Positions 1-7,463 of a stretch of 64,000 nucleotides of DNA are shown piece by piece (positions within the stretch are counted from its first letter, which is position 1; every line of letters begins with the position of its first letter). The translations under genes and the position numbers were made by a program. Source of the stretch: Lachnospiraceae bacterium UBA1759. GTDB taxonomy: Bacteria; Bacillota; Clostridia; Lachnospirales; Lachnospiraceae. The notes below the pieces were generated by a model. It worked only from the letters and a program-made list of their open reading frames with translations, ran no database searches and had not been told where the DNA came from. Location of the stretch: the NCBI GenBank assembly GCA_002315555.1, contig DCHF01000055.1, positions 384,829 to 448,828 on the forward strand, given 5' to 3'.

Positions 1-1
1 A

Positions 2-1351
2 ACAAATAAGACCGAACTTTTTGAAACTATGCCGGTCCCGAAGGCCATTACAAAAATGGCGGTCCCGACCGTTCTTGCCATGCTGGTTATGGTGATCTAT
101 AACCTGGCCGATACCTATTTTGTCGGTATGCTGAATGATCCGATCCAGACAGCAGCGGTCACGCTTGCCGCACCGGTGCTTCTTGCATTTAATGCTGTGA
201 ACAATCTTTTCGGCGTGGGATCGTCTTCGATGATGAGCCGTGCGCTCGGCCTCAAGGAATACGATACCGTGCGGAAAAGCTCGGCATTCGGCCTGTACAG
301 TGCATTGATCTGCGCACTGTTATTTTCCGTGTTTGCAACGATCTTCCGCCAGCCGCTCCTTCATCTTCTGGGGGCGGAGGAGGAGAACATGGCGGCGACC
401 TCCGCGTACATGTTCTATACGGTCACCCTCGGCGCGGCGCCGTGCATTCTGCACATCGTTATGTCCTATTTGTTCCGATCGGAAGGGGCATCGCTTCATG
501 CGGGCATCGGCACGATGAGCGGCTGTTTTCTGAACATTCTTCTGGACCCGTTTTTCATCCTCCCGCAGTTCCTTAACATGGGGGCTGCCGGCGCGGGTTT
601 TGCGACCATGATCTCCAATACCGTGGCGCTCCTTTATTATCTGGTCCTGCTTTTCGTTCGCCGCGGCAAGACCTGCATTTCCGTGGATCCCAGAGATTTC
701 CGTCCGTCCAGGCGTATCGTAAAAGAGGTCTTTGGCGTAGGTGTTCCGGCCTGCATCCAGAACCTGTTAAACGTGACCGGTATGACGATCCTGAACAATT
801 TCTGTGCGGCATTCGGCTCGGAAGCCGTTTCTGCTATGGGCATTTCGCATAAGATCACGATGATTCCGATGTACATCGCCCTCGGTATGTCCCAGGGCGC
901 CATGCCGCTTGTGGGCTATAATTATGCCTCCGGCAATGTCAAACGCATGAAGCAGGCGGTCACGTTCACGGTCAAGGTGGCCGTGTCGATCTCCGTGGCC
1001 GGCGCGATCCTCTACTGGTTCTTTGCGGGCTCGATCATGAAGGCCTTTATGGAGAATACGCTGGTCGTTCAGTACGGCTCCGCATTCATCCGCGGCTTCT
1101 GTCTGGCACAGCCGTTCCTAGCGATGGATTTCATCGCCGTCGGCGTCTTCCAGGCCTGCGGCATGGGCTCCCGTTCACTGCTCTTTGCGATCCTTCGTAA
1201 GATCGTCCTGGAGATCCCGGCTATCATCGTGCTGAACATCATCTTCCCGATGTACGGCCTTTCCTACGCACAGCTTGTTGCGGAGGTCATTCTTGCCACC
1301 GCGGCAGTGATCTTCCTTGCCCGGATCTTCCGGAAGCTTGAAAAAAGGTGA
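2..1351 (+). CDS. MATE family efflux transporter (5' end outside window)
   Basis: Multidrug and toxin extrusion family membrane protein, expected to export cationic compounds in exchange for Na+ or H+. The reading frame stays open upstream of the first ATG (position 29) to the window edge, and the upstream codons read NKTELFETMPVPKA, the usual N-terminus of clostridial MATE proteins. The gene therefore almost certainly starts before base 1. About 12 hydrophobic segments are visible, with two homologous halves each beginning with a P-x-x-x-x-N/Q-type helix (AVPTVLAM near the start, GVPACIQNLLN near residue 240). The stop lies 3 nt before the TPR gene, so the two are probably co-transcribed. 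Family assignment is confident; substrate is unknown. Confidence 0.93.
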   Translation, partial: TNKTELFETMPVPKAITKMAVPTVLAMLVMVIYNLADTYFVGMLNDPIQTAAVTLAAPVLLAFNAVNNLFGVGSSSMMSRALGLKEYDTVRKSSAFGLYSALICALLFSVFATIFRQPLLHLLGAEEENMAATSAYMFYTVTLGAAPCILHIVMSYLFRSEGASLHAGIGTMSGCFLNILLDPFFILPQFLNMGAAGAGFATMISNTVALLYYLVLLFVRRGKTCISVDPRDFRPSRRIVKEVFGVGVPACIQNLLNVTGMTILNNFCAAFGSEAVSAMGISHKITMIPMYIALGMSQGAMPLVGYNYASGNVKRMKQAVTFTVKVAVSISVAGAILYWFFAGSIMKAFMENTLVVQYGSAFIRGFCLAQPFLAMDFIAVGVFQACGMGSRSLLFAILRKIVLEIPAIIVLNIIFPMYGLSYAQLVAEVILATAAVIFLARIFRKLEKR

Positions 1352-1354
1352 TTT

Positions 1355-2272
1355 ATGAGAAACAATGGTATGAACAGCAATATGGACGTCCGCGATTATA
1401 CGGACCCGATCTGCCCCTTTGATTTTTCCATGTGGCGGAAGGATGCACCGGTGCATTCCATTCCCGTGGACCGTGTGAAGGAAAAAGAGGACGATTATTT
1501 CTCAAGAAACGATTATGCCGGCGCGGAGCGTCATCTGAAATACTGGTTGACGGAAGCGGAAGCCGGAAATGATGTCCGCGGCGCGTTTTATATCCACAAC
1601 GAACTAATGGGGATCTACCGGTCATCGGACCGGAAGGAGGAGGCGCTCCGGGAGGCGCAGACAGCACTTTCCATGACGTCGCTTCCGGTCATCGGCGAGG
1701 AGTCCACGGCCGCAGCAACCGCTTATGTCAACGCGGCGACCGTATATAAGGTCTTCGACATGGCGGCGGAAGCACTGCCGATGTACGAGAAGGCCCGGAT
1801 CGTTTATGAACAGAACATTCAGCCCGGAGACTGGAAAATGGGCGGCCTGTATAACAATATGGCGCTGGCGCTCACCGACCTTGCGCGGTATGATGAAGCA
1901 CTTGCGCTGTATGAGAAGGCACTTCAGTGGATGGAATCCGTGCCGGACGGTGCGGGAAACCGCGCAGTCACGTATCTCAATATGTGCGATGCGCTGATGG
2001 GAAGAGATGCGAGCATCGTCAATGATGCGGGTGAACCCTGCAGCGCGGACGATGAAGAGGCATCGCTTCTGGTGCCGGCGGAAACGGACGCAAAGATCGA
2101 AGGCTGGCTGGACCTTGCGGAGGCCTGTCTCAATGATCCTTCGCTGAAACGGGACGGAGATTATGCCGTGGTGGCGGAAAAATGTGTGCCGTCGTTTGAG
2201 TATTACGGAAGAGAGGCCTTTGCAGCGGAGCTCGATGCCCGCGTGCAGGCCGTCTATAACCGGGAGAACTGA
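1355..2272 (+). CDS. tetratricopeptide repeat protein
   Basis: Soluble 305-residue protein with several TPR-like helical hairpins, clearest around residues 125-195 (AAEALPMYEKARIVYE and YDEALALYEKALQWME). No signal peptide or membrane segment is seen, so it is probably a cytoplasmic scaffold. It starts 3 nt after the MATE stop behind an AAGGTG ribosome binding site and its stop lies 1 nt before the next ATG. It therefore sits in the middle of a three-gene operon with the MATE pump and the DUF4037 protein. The tight link to the DUF4037 gene suggests that the two products work together; this is inference. No catalytic motif is recognisable. Confidence 0.85.
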   Translation: MRNNGMNSNMDVRDYTDPICPFDFSMWRKDAPVHSIPVDRVKEKEDDYFSRNDYAGAERHLKYWLTEAEAGNDVRGAFYIHNELMGIYRSSDRKEEALREAQTALSMTSLPVIGEESTAAATAYVNAATVYKVFDMAAEALPMYEKARIVYEQNIQPGDWKMGGLYNNMALALTDLARYDEALALYEKALQWMESVPDGAGNRAVTYLNMCDALMGRDASIVNDAGEPCSADDEEASLLVPAETDAKIEGWLDLAEACLNDPSLKRDGDYAVVAEKCVPSFEYYGREAFAAELDARVQAVYNREN

Positions 2273-2273
2273 T

Positions 2274-3248
2274 ATGAAGGGACTTGAGCTTTCACGTGCG
2301 TATTACGAAGCGTACGGAAAAGACATGCTGAAAGAAAAATTCCCGGAGGTCTTCGAGAAGATCGCCACCGGCGTGGCGGGAAGCGGATCGGAGTGCCTGG
2401 GGTACGATGATGCGGTGTCCGCGGATCACGATTTTGATCCGGGGTTCTGTATCTTTCTGCCGGGGGAAGAGGCAATCGACCGGCGGACCGCTTTTCTTCT
2501 GGAGCGTGCGTATCACGATCTGCCGTCGGAGTTTGAAGGATACAAGCGGCCGATGCTTTCTCCCGTGGGCGGCAACCGGCGCGGCGTGATCCGGCTTTCT
2601 GATTTTCTGACGGAGCACACCGGCTCCGCGGACGGCATCCTGACCCTGGAGACCTGGCTCACGATCCCGGAACAGTATCTTCTGGAGGTGACCGGCGGTG
2701 AAGTCTTTTCCGACCCGTCCGGCATATTCACTTCCGCGCGGGAATATCTTTCCGCAATGCCGGAGGATGTTGTGAAAAAGCGTCTGGCCGGACAGCTTCT
2801 TCTCATGGGGCAGGCCGGACAGTATAACTATGACCGGTGCCTGCGGCACGGCGAACGCGCGGCGGCGCAGCTTGCGATGAACGAATTCGTGCAGGCGGCG
2901 GTTCATACGGCCTATCTTCTGAACCGGACGTATATGCCGTATTATAAATGGTGTTTCCGGGGACTTAGGACGCTTGTATGGAACGGAGAAGCCGCAGGGA
3001 TCGACGGCGGACTTTCCGACCGGTTGGAGATGCTTATAACGACGCCGAATGATGAGGCGTACCGGGCAGTAAAATCGGAGACGGTGGAAGAGATCGCGCG
3101 GGAGACCGGTGAAATGCTGAAGGAGTGCGGCTTTGCGGACCTTCCGCTGAAGGACGGAAGAACGGACCTGGAACGCGCGGCCTATGCGGTCAATGACAGC
3201 ATCGCGGACGGGGAGATCCGGAATCTGCACATTTTGTGCACGGTGTAA
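2274..3248 (+). CDS. DUF4037 domain protein, nucleotidyltransferase-like
   Basis: A 324-residue cytoplasmic protein. The N-terminal third has a polymerase-beta-type nucleotidyltransferase signature: GSGSECLGYDD followed by ADHDFDPGF, where the spaced acidic residues resemble the metal-binding D-x-D pair. The remainder is helical and matches my recollection of DUF4037 proteins. An open frame extends upstream to 2163, but the ATG at 2274 lies 1 nt after the TPR stop and gives the family-like start MKGLELSRAYYEAYG, so I chose it. The substrate is unknown; antibiotic, sugar or tRNA nucleotidyl transfer are all possible. It is the last gene of the MATE-TPR-DUF4037 operon. Confidence 0.8.
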   Translation: MKGLELSRAYYEAYGKDMLKEKFPEVFEKIATGVAGSGSECLGYDDAVSADHDFDPGFCIFLPGEEAIDRRTAFLLERAYHDLPSEFEGYKRPMLSPVGGNRRGVIRLSDFLTEHTGSADGILTLETWLTIPEQYLLEVTGGEVFSDPSGIFTSAREYLSAMPEDVVKKRLAGQLLLMGQAGQYNYDRCLRHGERAAAQLAMNEFVQAAVHTAYLLNRTYMPYYKWCFRGLRTLVWNGEAAGIDGGLSDRLEMLITTPNDEAYRAVKSETVEEIARETGEMLKECGFADLPLKDGRTDLERAAYAVNDSIADGEIRNLHILCTV

Positions 3249-3328
3249 AGCGCGATTACATAGTTCATAAGTTTCGCGGGCACTGAAGACGCGGCACTTA
3301 AAACAAACACTGAAACAGGAGGATTGAA

Positions 3329-4258
3329 ATGAACACGGAAAAGTATTTTAACGAGTTTGTGAAGTATTGCGAAGAGAATAAACTGACGCTTGAGAGCGTG
3401 GCAGTTGCCAATGGCGAAAAGGTGCTTCATGAGCATCACTTTGTATACGACTATCCGCGCAATATCTATTCCCACACGAAGAGCTACATGGCGACGGCTG
3501 TCGGTATGGCCATTGATGACGGGCTTCTGGATCTGGACACCGGCCTTGCGGAGCTGTTCCCGGAGAAGGTGCCGGACGATGCGGATCCGAATATCGGCAG
3601 CGTGAAATTACGCAATCTTCTGACCATGTCCAGCGGATTCGGTCAGCCGTATCTGATGGGTGCGATGCGCCGCGCGGGTCAGGGATTCCCGGATTATGTG
3701 AAGTTCATGCTGAGCCTTCCGGTGAAGGAAACGCCGGGCAGCCGTTTTGAGTATTCCACCGCCGATAGCATCATGGCCGGCCGTATGGTGGAAAAGGTCA
3801 CCGGCAAGCACCTCGGCGAGTACCTTTACGAGCGCCTGTTCTCTAAACTCGGTCAGGGTTTCCCGCTGTGGGAGAACTGTCCGCAGGGACATCCCATCGG
3901 CGGTGGCGGCATGGCTATGAAGCTGACGGACATGATGAAGCTCGGCCAGATGTACCTGAACGAAGGCAAGTGGAACGGCGAGCAGATCGTTTCCGCGGAT
4001 TGGGTGCATCAGGCCGGTTCCAAGCAGATCACGATCGATAACGAGTTCGGCGATGATGTCTGGCGCTGCGGCTACGGCTATCAGTTCTGGATGAGCCCGT
4101 ACCCGGATTCTTACCGCGCGGATGGTGCGTACGGCCAGATCACGACGATCCTCCCGAAGACCGGTCTTGTTGTGGCGGTCCAGAATCCGGAAGACGGTAA
4201 CTTTGAAGCGGTCAAGACGGCTCTTCATGAGATGCTGCTGAAGCCGCTCGGAGAGTAA
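3329..4258 (+). CDS. beta-lactamase-fold serine hydrolase (class C/esterase family)
   Basis: A 309-residue protein of the PF00144 beta-lactamase/penicillin-binding-like esterase group. The nucleophile motif S-x-x-K is S48-H-T-K51, and FEYSTADS is the likely Tyr motif that activates the serine. The GGGGMAMKLTDMMKLGQ segment and a C-terminal DGAYGQ region, at the place of the KTG motif, are typical of esterase-type members. There is no signal peptide, so it acts in the cytoplasm and is unlikely to be a secreted resistance beta-lactamase. The ATG follows a perfect AGGAGG site. It ends 10 nt from the convergent permease gene. Confidence 0.88.
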   Translation: MNTEKYFNEFVKYCEENKLTLESVAVANGEKVLHEHHFVYDYPRNIYSHTKSYMATAVGMAIDDGLLDLDTGLAELFPEKVPDDADPNIGSVKLRNLLTMSSGFGQPYLMGAMRRAGQGFPDYVKFMLSLPVKETPGSRFEYSTADSIMAGRMVEKVTGKHLGEYLYERLFSKLGQGFPLWENCPQGHPIGGGGMAMKLTDMMKLGQMYLNEGKWNGEQIVSADWVHQAGSKQITIDNEFGDDVWRCGYGYQFWMSPYPDSYRADGAYGQITTILPKTGLVVAVQNPEDGNFEAVKTALHEMLLKPLGE

Positions 4259-4268
4259 GATATCCTTA

Positions 4269-5213
4269 TCACACGATTCCCATCGACTTTAAAAAGACGA
4301 TCCACACGAACAGGGTGAACAGGGATACGATCGTGGAGACGGCCACAAACTCACCGGCAAGGTCGGCATCGCCGCCCATATTGGCTGCCATCGTGAAAGA
4401 GGAGACGGCGACCGGCGTCGCGAACACGGCGAATACCGTGAAACGCTGTGCGGGCGTGAAGGCAAAGGGCAGCATGGCAACAAGGACGATCGCGGGGATC
4501 ACGATGAGCTTTAGGAACATTGAGATCGTAATGACTTTGGCATCCCGCCGGAAGGAGGTCAGCTTCAGCGTGCCGCCCAGAATGAACAGGGAGATCGGCG
4601 TGGTCATGTCGGCAATGGCCTTGATCGGCTTGGAAACGCAGGTCGGGAACTGCAGCTTGAGAACAAGGAAAAGCGTACCGGCGATGGCGCCCATGATCAG
4701 CGGGTTCGTGATGATGCCCTTTAAAAGCTTCTTCACGGAGGGTTTCTGACCGCTGTAGTATTCCAGAACGATGACCGCGAAGATATTGTACAGAGGAACC
4801 ACGATCGCAGTCAGCATCGATGCGGCGGTAATGCCCTCATCGCCGAAGACGGACTCGGCAAGCGGCAGAGCAAAGAGGATCGCGTTGCTTCGGAAAATGG
4901 CCTGGATCACAACGCCTTTCCGGGCATTTTCTTTTACGAAGAAGCCCATCGTCAGGACGAGGATCGCTATGAGGAGAAGGATGGCCGTTCCGGTGAATAC
5001 GATGAAGCCGCCCTTTACACCGCCCGAGAAGTCCATTTTTGAGAAATTATTGAACATCAGGATCGGGAAAAAGCAGCGGAAGACCAAGCGGTTCAGACGC
5101 GACAGAAACTCGCTGTCGGTCAGTTTAAAGCCGTGCACCACCACATAACCGAAGGTCATGTAGAGAATGAACGGGACCACGGCATTCAGGGCAAGTAAAA
5201 AGTATTGGGACAT
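4269..5213 (-). CDS. auxin efflux carrier (AEC) family permease
   Basis: A 314-residue integral membrane protein with about ten hydrophobic helices arranged as two halves. The first half runs through the segment around FMTFGYVV and the second through the GAIAGTLF and ISLFILGG segments. This is the pattern of the AEC/PIN-like family (PF03547), whose bacterial members move malate, malonate or other organic anions. The start ATG at 5213 is preceded by a GGAGG site, with a promoter further upstream (5242-5270). It is convergent with the serine hydrolase and divergent from the GH5-like gene. The substrate cannot be read from the sequence. Confidence 0.88.
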   Translation of the reverse strand: MSQYFLLALNAVVPFILYMTFGYVVVHGFKLTDSEFLSRLNRLVFRCFFPILMFNNFSKMDFSGGVKGGFIVFTGTAILLLIAILVLTMGFFVKENARKGVVIQAIFRSNAILFALPLAESVFGDEGITAASMLTAIVVPLYNIFAVIVLEYYSGQKPSVKKLLKGIITNPLIMGAIAGTLFLVLKLQFPTCVSKPIKAIADMTTPISLFILGGTLKLTSFRRDAKVITISMFLKLIVIPAIVLVAMLPFAFTPAQRFTVFAVFATPVAVSSFTMAANMGGDADLAGEFVAVSTIVSLFTLFVWIVFLKSMGIV

Positions 5214-5241
5214 TGAAAGCCTCCGTCATTAAAGTGATTTC

Positions 5242-5270
5242 ACTATAGCACAGACAAAGGAAAAACAGAA
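5242..5270 (-). promoter_or_regulatory. sigma-A-type promoter for the AEC permease
   Basis: On the minus strand, TTCTGT is followed after 17 nt by TATAGT. The -10 is extended (TGCTATAGT). It lies about 30 nt upstream of the permease start. The -35 is weak, so recognition probably leans on the extended -10. Confidence 0.5.
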
Positions 5271-5291
5271 GTTTGAAATCGGTATTCTCCA

Positions 5292-5321
5292 TTGTTATTC
5301 CGTTGGAAACTGTGCTATGAT
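5292..5321 (+). promoter_or_regulatory. sigma-A-type promoter for the GH5-like gene
   Basis: TTGTTA, an 18-nt spacer, then TATGAT, with an extended -10 (TGCTATGAT). It is divergent from the permease promoter and about 80 nt upstream of the GH5-like start. Confidence 0.5.
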
Positions 5322-5403
5322 GCAGAAAATGATGAGAGAAGGATCCGAAAAGCTCCATCGGCAGACGGAGGAAAAACGGATCGAAAACAGGAGAGAACAC
5401 TTT

Positions 5404-6540
5404 ATGAACAGACGATGGACCAAAGAAGAGGCCTGGGAGTGGTGGAACGCCCGCCCGTGGCTGATGGGCTTAAACTATGTACCTTCCTGCGAGCCGGAGC
5501 TTTCCATCTGGCAGAAGGATGTTCGCGAAGAAGCACTGAAGATCGTCATTCCGGAGCTGGATCTGTTAAAGGAACTGGGCTTCAACTCGGTTCGTATGTT
5601 CATTCCGTCCGTTTACTGGATCCTGGACGGGGAGGAGTTCCTGGACATGATCGATGAGTTCCTGGGACTGCTCGATGAAAGAGGCATCGGTATGATGCCG
5701 GTCATCGACAATGACTGTGTCCCCTTTGGCCGTCCCAGATATCTTCCGGAAAACCATGAAATGACGAAAGCGGACTGGGAAAAGCTGCGTCCGGTGGGAC
5801 CGCAGCCCTTTGACTGGGGCCATCACGGCGGTCACAAGGACAGCCCGTTCACCGGTGAAAAGGTCACCAAGGGCTGGGTCTACTGGGATGAGGAAGAATA
5901 CCGGAAGTATGGCGAAGGCTGGTTCCGCGCCCTATTTGGCCGCTTTGCCAAGGATCCCCGCATCCATATGTGGGACCTGTGGAACGAGCCGGGCAATTCC
6001 AACCGTCATGGCATGAGCATCCCGTATATCCAGGAAGCCTTTGAGATCGCAAGAAGCTACGACCCGATCCAGCCGCTGACCGCGTGCGTATGGCGCTATG
6101 ACCCGATGTTCGGCATCGACCCGAGCGTTCAGATCTCCGAGATCGAGCGCGTCAGCATCGACCTTTCCGATATCATCACGTTCCATCAGTACTCCAACTT
6201 CACCGAGGTTCAGGCCACGGTGGCACGACTGGAGCGCGAAGGCCGTCCGATGGCCAACACCGAATGGCTGCACCGCATCTTCAGCAACTATGTGCAGGAC
6301 AACCTGCCGCTCTACTACGATCATAAGATCGGCAGCTACCATTGGGGCCTTGTGGCCGGAAAATGCCAGCATTATCTTCCCTGGGATGATATCAAGGGCC
6401 GCCCGGACCTGGACTACACCAAGTGGCAGCATGACATCATCCGTCAGGATGGCCGTACGCCCTATGACGAGGAGGAGATCGCCCTGTTCAAAAAGTTCGG
6501 TTCCGCGAAGGAAAGTGCCGGTTCCGCACTGAAACGGTAA
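5404..6540 (+). CDS. GH5-like glycoside hydrolase (cellulase-family TIM barrel)
   Basis: A 378-residue cytoplasmic hydrolase. WDLWNEPGNSN places the acid/base glutamate at E195, and NTEWLH places the nucleophile at E287, both as in clan GH-A enzymes such as GH5. The strand motif GFNSVRMFIP and the YWI segment near residues 59-72 also fit. The frame is open from 5317, but the ATG at 5404 has an AGGAG site at the right distance and gives the family-like start MNRRWTKEEAWEW. There is no signal peptide, so it should act on imported oligosaccharides. Relatives are often labelled 1,4-beta-xylanase, but I cannot confirm the substrate. Confidence 0.85.
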   Translation: MNRRWTKEEAWEWWNARPWLMGLNYVPSCEPELSIWQKDVREEALKIVIPELDLLKELGFNSVRMFIPSVYWILDGEEFLDMIDEFLGLLDERGIGMMPVIDNDCVPFGRPRYLPENHEMTKADWEKLRPVGPQPFDWGHHGGHKDSPFTGEKVTKGWVYWDEEEYRKYGEGWFRALFGRFAKDPRIHMWDLWNEPGNSNRHGMSIPYIQEAFEIARSYDPIQPLTACVWRYDPMFGIDPSVQISEIERVSIDLSDIITFHQYSNFTEVQATVARLEREGRPMANTEWLHRIFSNYVQDNLPLYYDHKIGSYHWGLVAGKCQHYLPWDDIKGRPDLDYTKWQHDIIRQDGRTPYDEEEIALFKKFGSAKESAGSALKR

Positions 6541-6580
6541 AAACGTTGCCAAAAATCGCCTAAAACAAGCGAAAACCGGT

Positions 6581-6624
6581 AAAAGAGCCGCAATGTGACA
6601 ATACTGTCACATTGCGGCTCTTTT
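6581..6624 (+). terminator. perfect 20-bp inverted-repeat terminator
   Basis: The arm 6581-6600 is the exact reverse complement of 6605-6624, with a 4-nt ATAC loop, A4 on the left and T4 on the right. It lies 40 nt after the GH5-like stop and ends the transcript before the ABC module. The A and T flanks could let it work in both directions. Confidence 0.88.
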
Positions 6625-6641
6625 CTGTCACGTCAATCGAT

Positions 6642-6669
6642 GTTACACTGTCTTTAGAGAATGTACAAT
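6642..6669 (+). promoter_or_regulatory. candidate promoter for the BceAB-type operon
   Basis: GTTACA, a 16-nt spacer, then TACAAT, 29 nt before the ATPase start. The -35 is weak, as is usual for promoters that rely on an activator such as a BceR-type regulator. I could not identify a regulator binding site. Confidence 0.4.
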
Positions 6670-6698
6670 ACAGTCATCACGAAACAAGGAGGCGACTT

Positions 6699-7463
6699 AT
6701 GGCACTTTTAGAAGTAAACGGCTTGAAAAAAACATATATCACGCGGTTTGGCGGCAGCGAAGTCCGCGCGCTTACGAATGTTACATTCTCTGTGGAGGAG
6801 GGCGAGTATGTTGCGATCATGGGCGAATCCGGTTCCGGTAAGACGACACTACTCAATATCCTGGCGGCGCTCGATACCCCGACGGCCGGCAAGGTCGTAC
6901 TGAACGGTCGTGAATTATCCGGCATCCGCGATAAGGAGCTTGCGCCGTACCGGCGGGAGCACCTGGGCTTTGTGTTCCAGGAGTTCAACCTGCTCGATAC
7001 GTTTTCGCTGAAGGACAACATCCTTCTTCCGCTCGTCCTGAGCGGAAAGAGTGTGAAGGAAATGGAGGAGCGCTTGACGCCCATCGCGAAGCAGCTTGGC
7101 ATCACCGAAATTCTGAATAAATTTCCGTATGAGGTCTCCGGTGGCCAGAAGCAGCGCGCAGCTGCGGCCCGTGCCCTGATCACCGATCCGGAACTGATCC
7201 TGGCCGATGAACCCACCGGTGCCCTGGATTCCAAATCCTCCGACGAACTGCTCCGCATGTTCCGCCGCATCAACGAAAGCGGTCACACGATCCTGATGGT
7301 CACCCACTCTGCCAAGGCTGCAGCTACCGCAAAGCGTGTCCTGTTTATCCGCGACGGCGAGGTCTTCCACCAGATCTATCGCGGCGACAGTACGAACGAC
7401 GCTTTTTATCAGAAGATCTCGAACACCCTGACGCTTCTCCAGTCCGGAGGTGATGAGGCATGA
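6699..7463 (+). CDS. ABC transporter ATP-binding protein, BceA/MacB type
   Basis: A 254-residue ATPase that powers the adjacent permease. Walker A is GESGSGKTT (residues 42-50), the Q-loop is FVFQEFNLLD, the signature is VSGGQKQR, Walker B is LILADEP with a GALD D-loop, and the switch histidine is in MVTHS. This matches ATPases of the BceAB/MacB branch that pair with FtsX-type permeases. An open frame reaches 6612, but the ATG at 6699 follows an AAGGAGG site. The stop overlaps the permease ATG by 4 nt, giving translational coupling. By analogy it serves bacitracin- or cationic-peptide sensing and detoxification. Confidence 0.94.
   Translation: MALLEVNGLKKTYITRFGGSEVRALTNVTFSVEEGEYVAIMGESGSGKTTLLNILAALDTPTAGKVVLNGRELSGIRDKELAPYRREHLGFVFQEFNLLDTFSLKDNILLPLVLSGKSVKEMEERLTPIAKQLGITEILNKFPYEVSGGQKQRAAAARALITDPELILADEPTGALDSKSSDELLRMFRRINESGHTILMVTHSAKAAATAKRVLFIRDGEVFHQIYRGDSTNDAFYQKISNTLTLLQSGGDEA

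Noticed and set aside
3329..4258. Secreted beta-lactamase conferring resistance
   Set aside because: No signal peptide and the motifs around the active site fit the esterase branch of the family.
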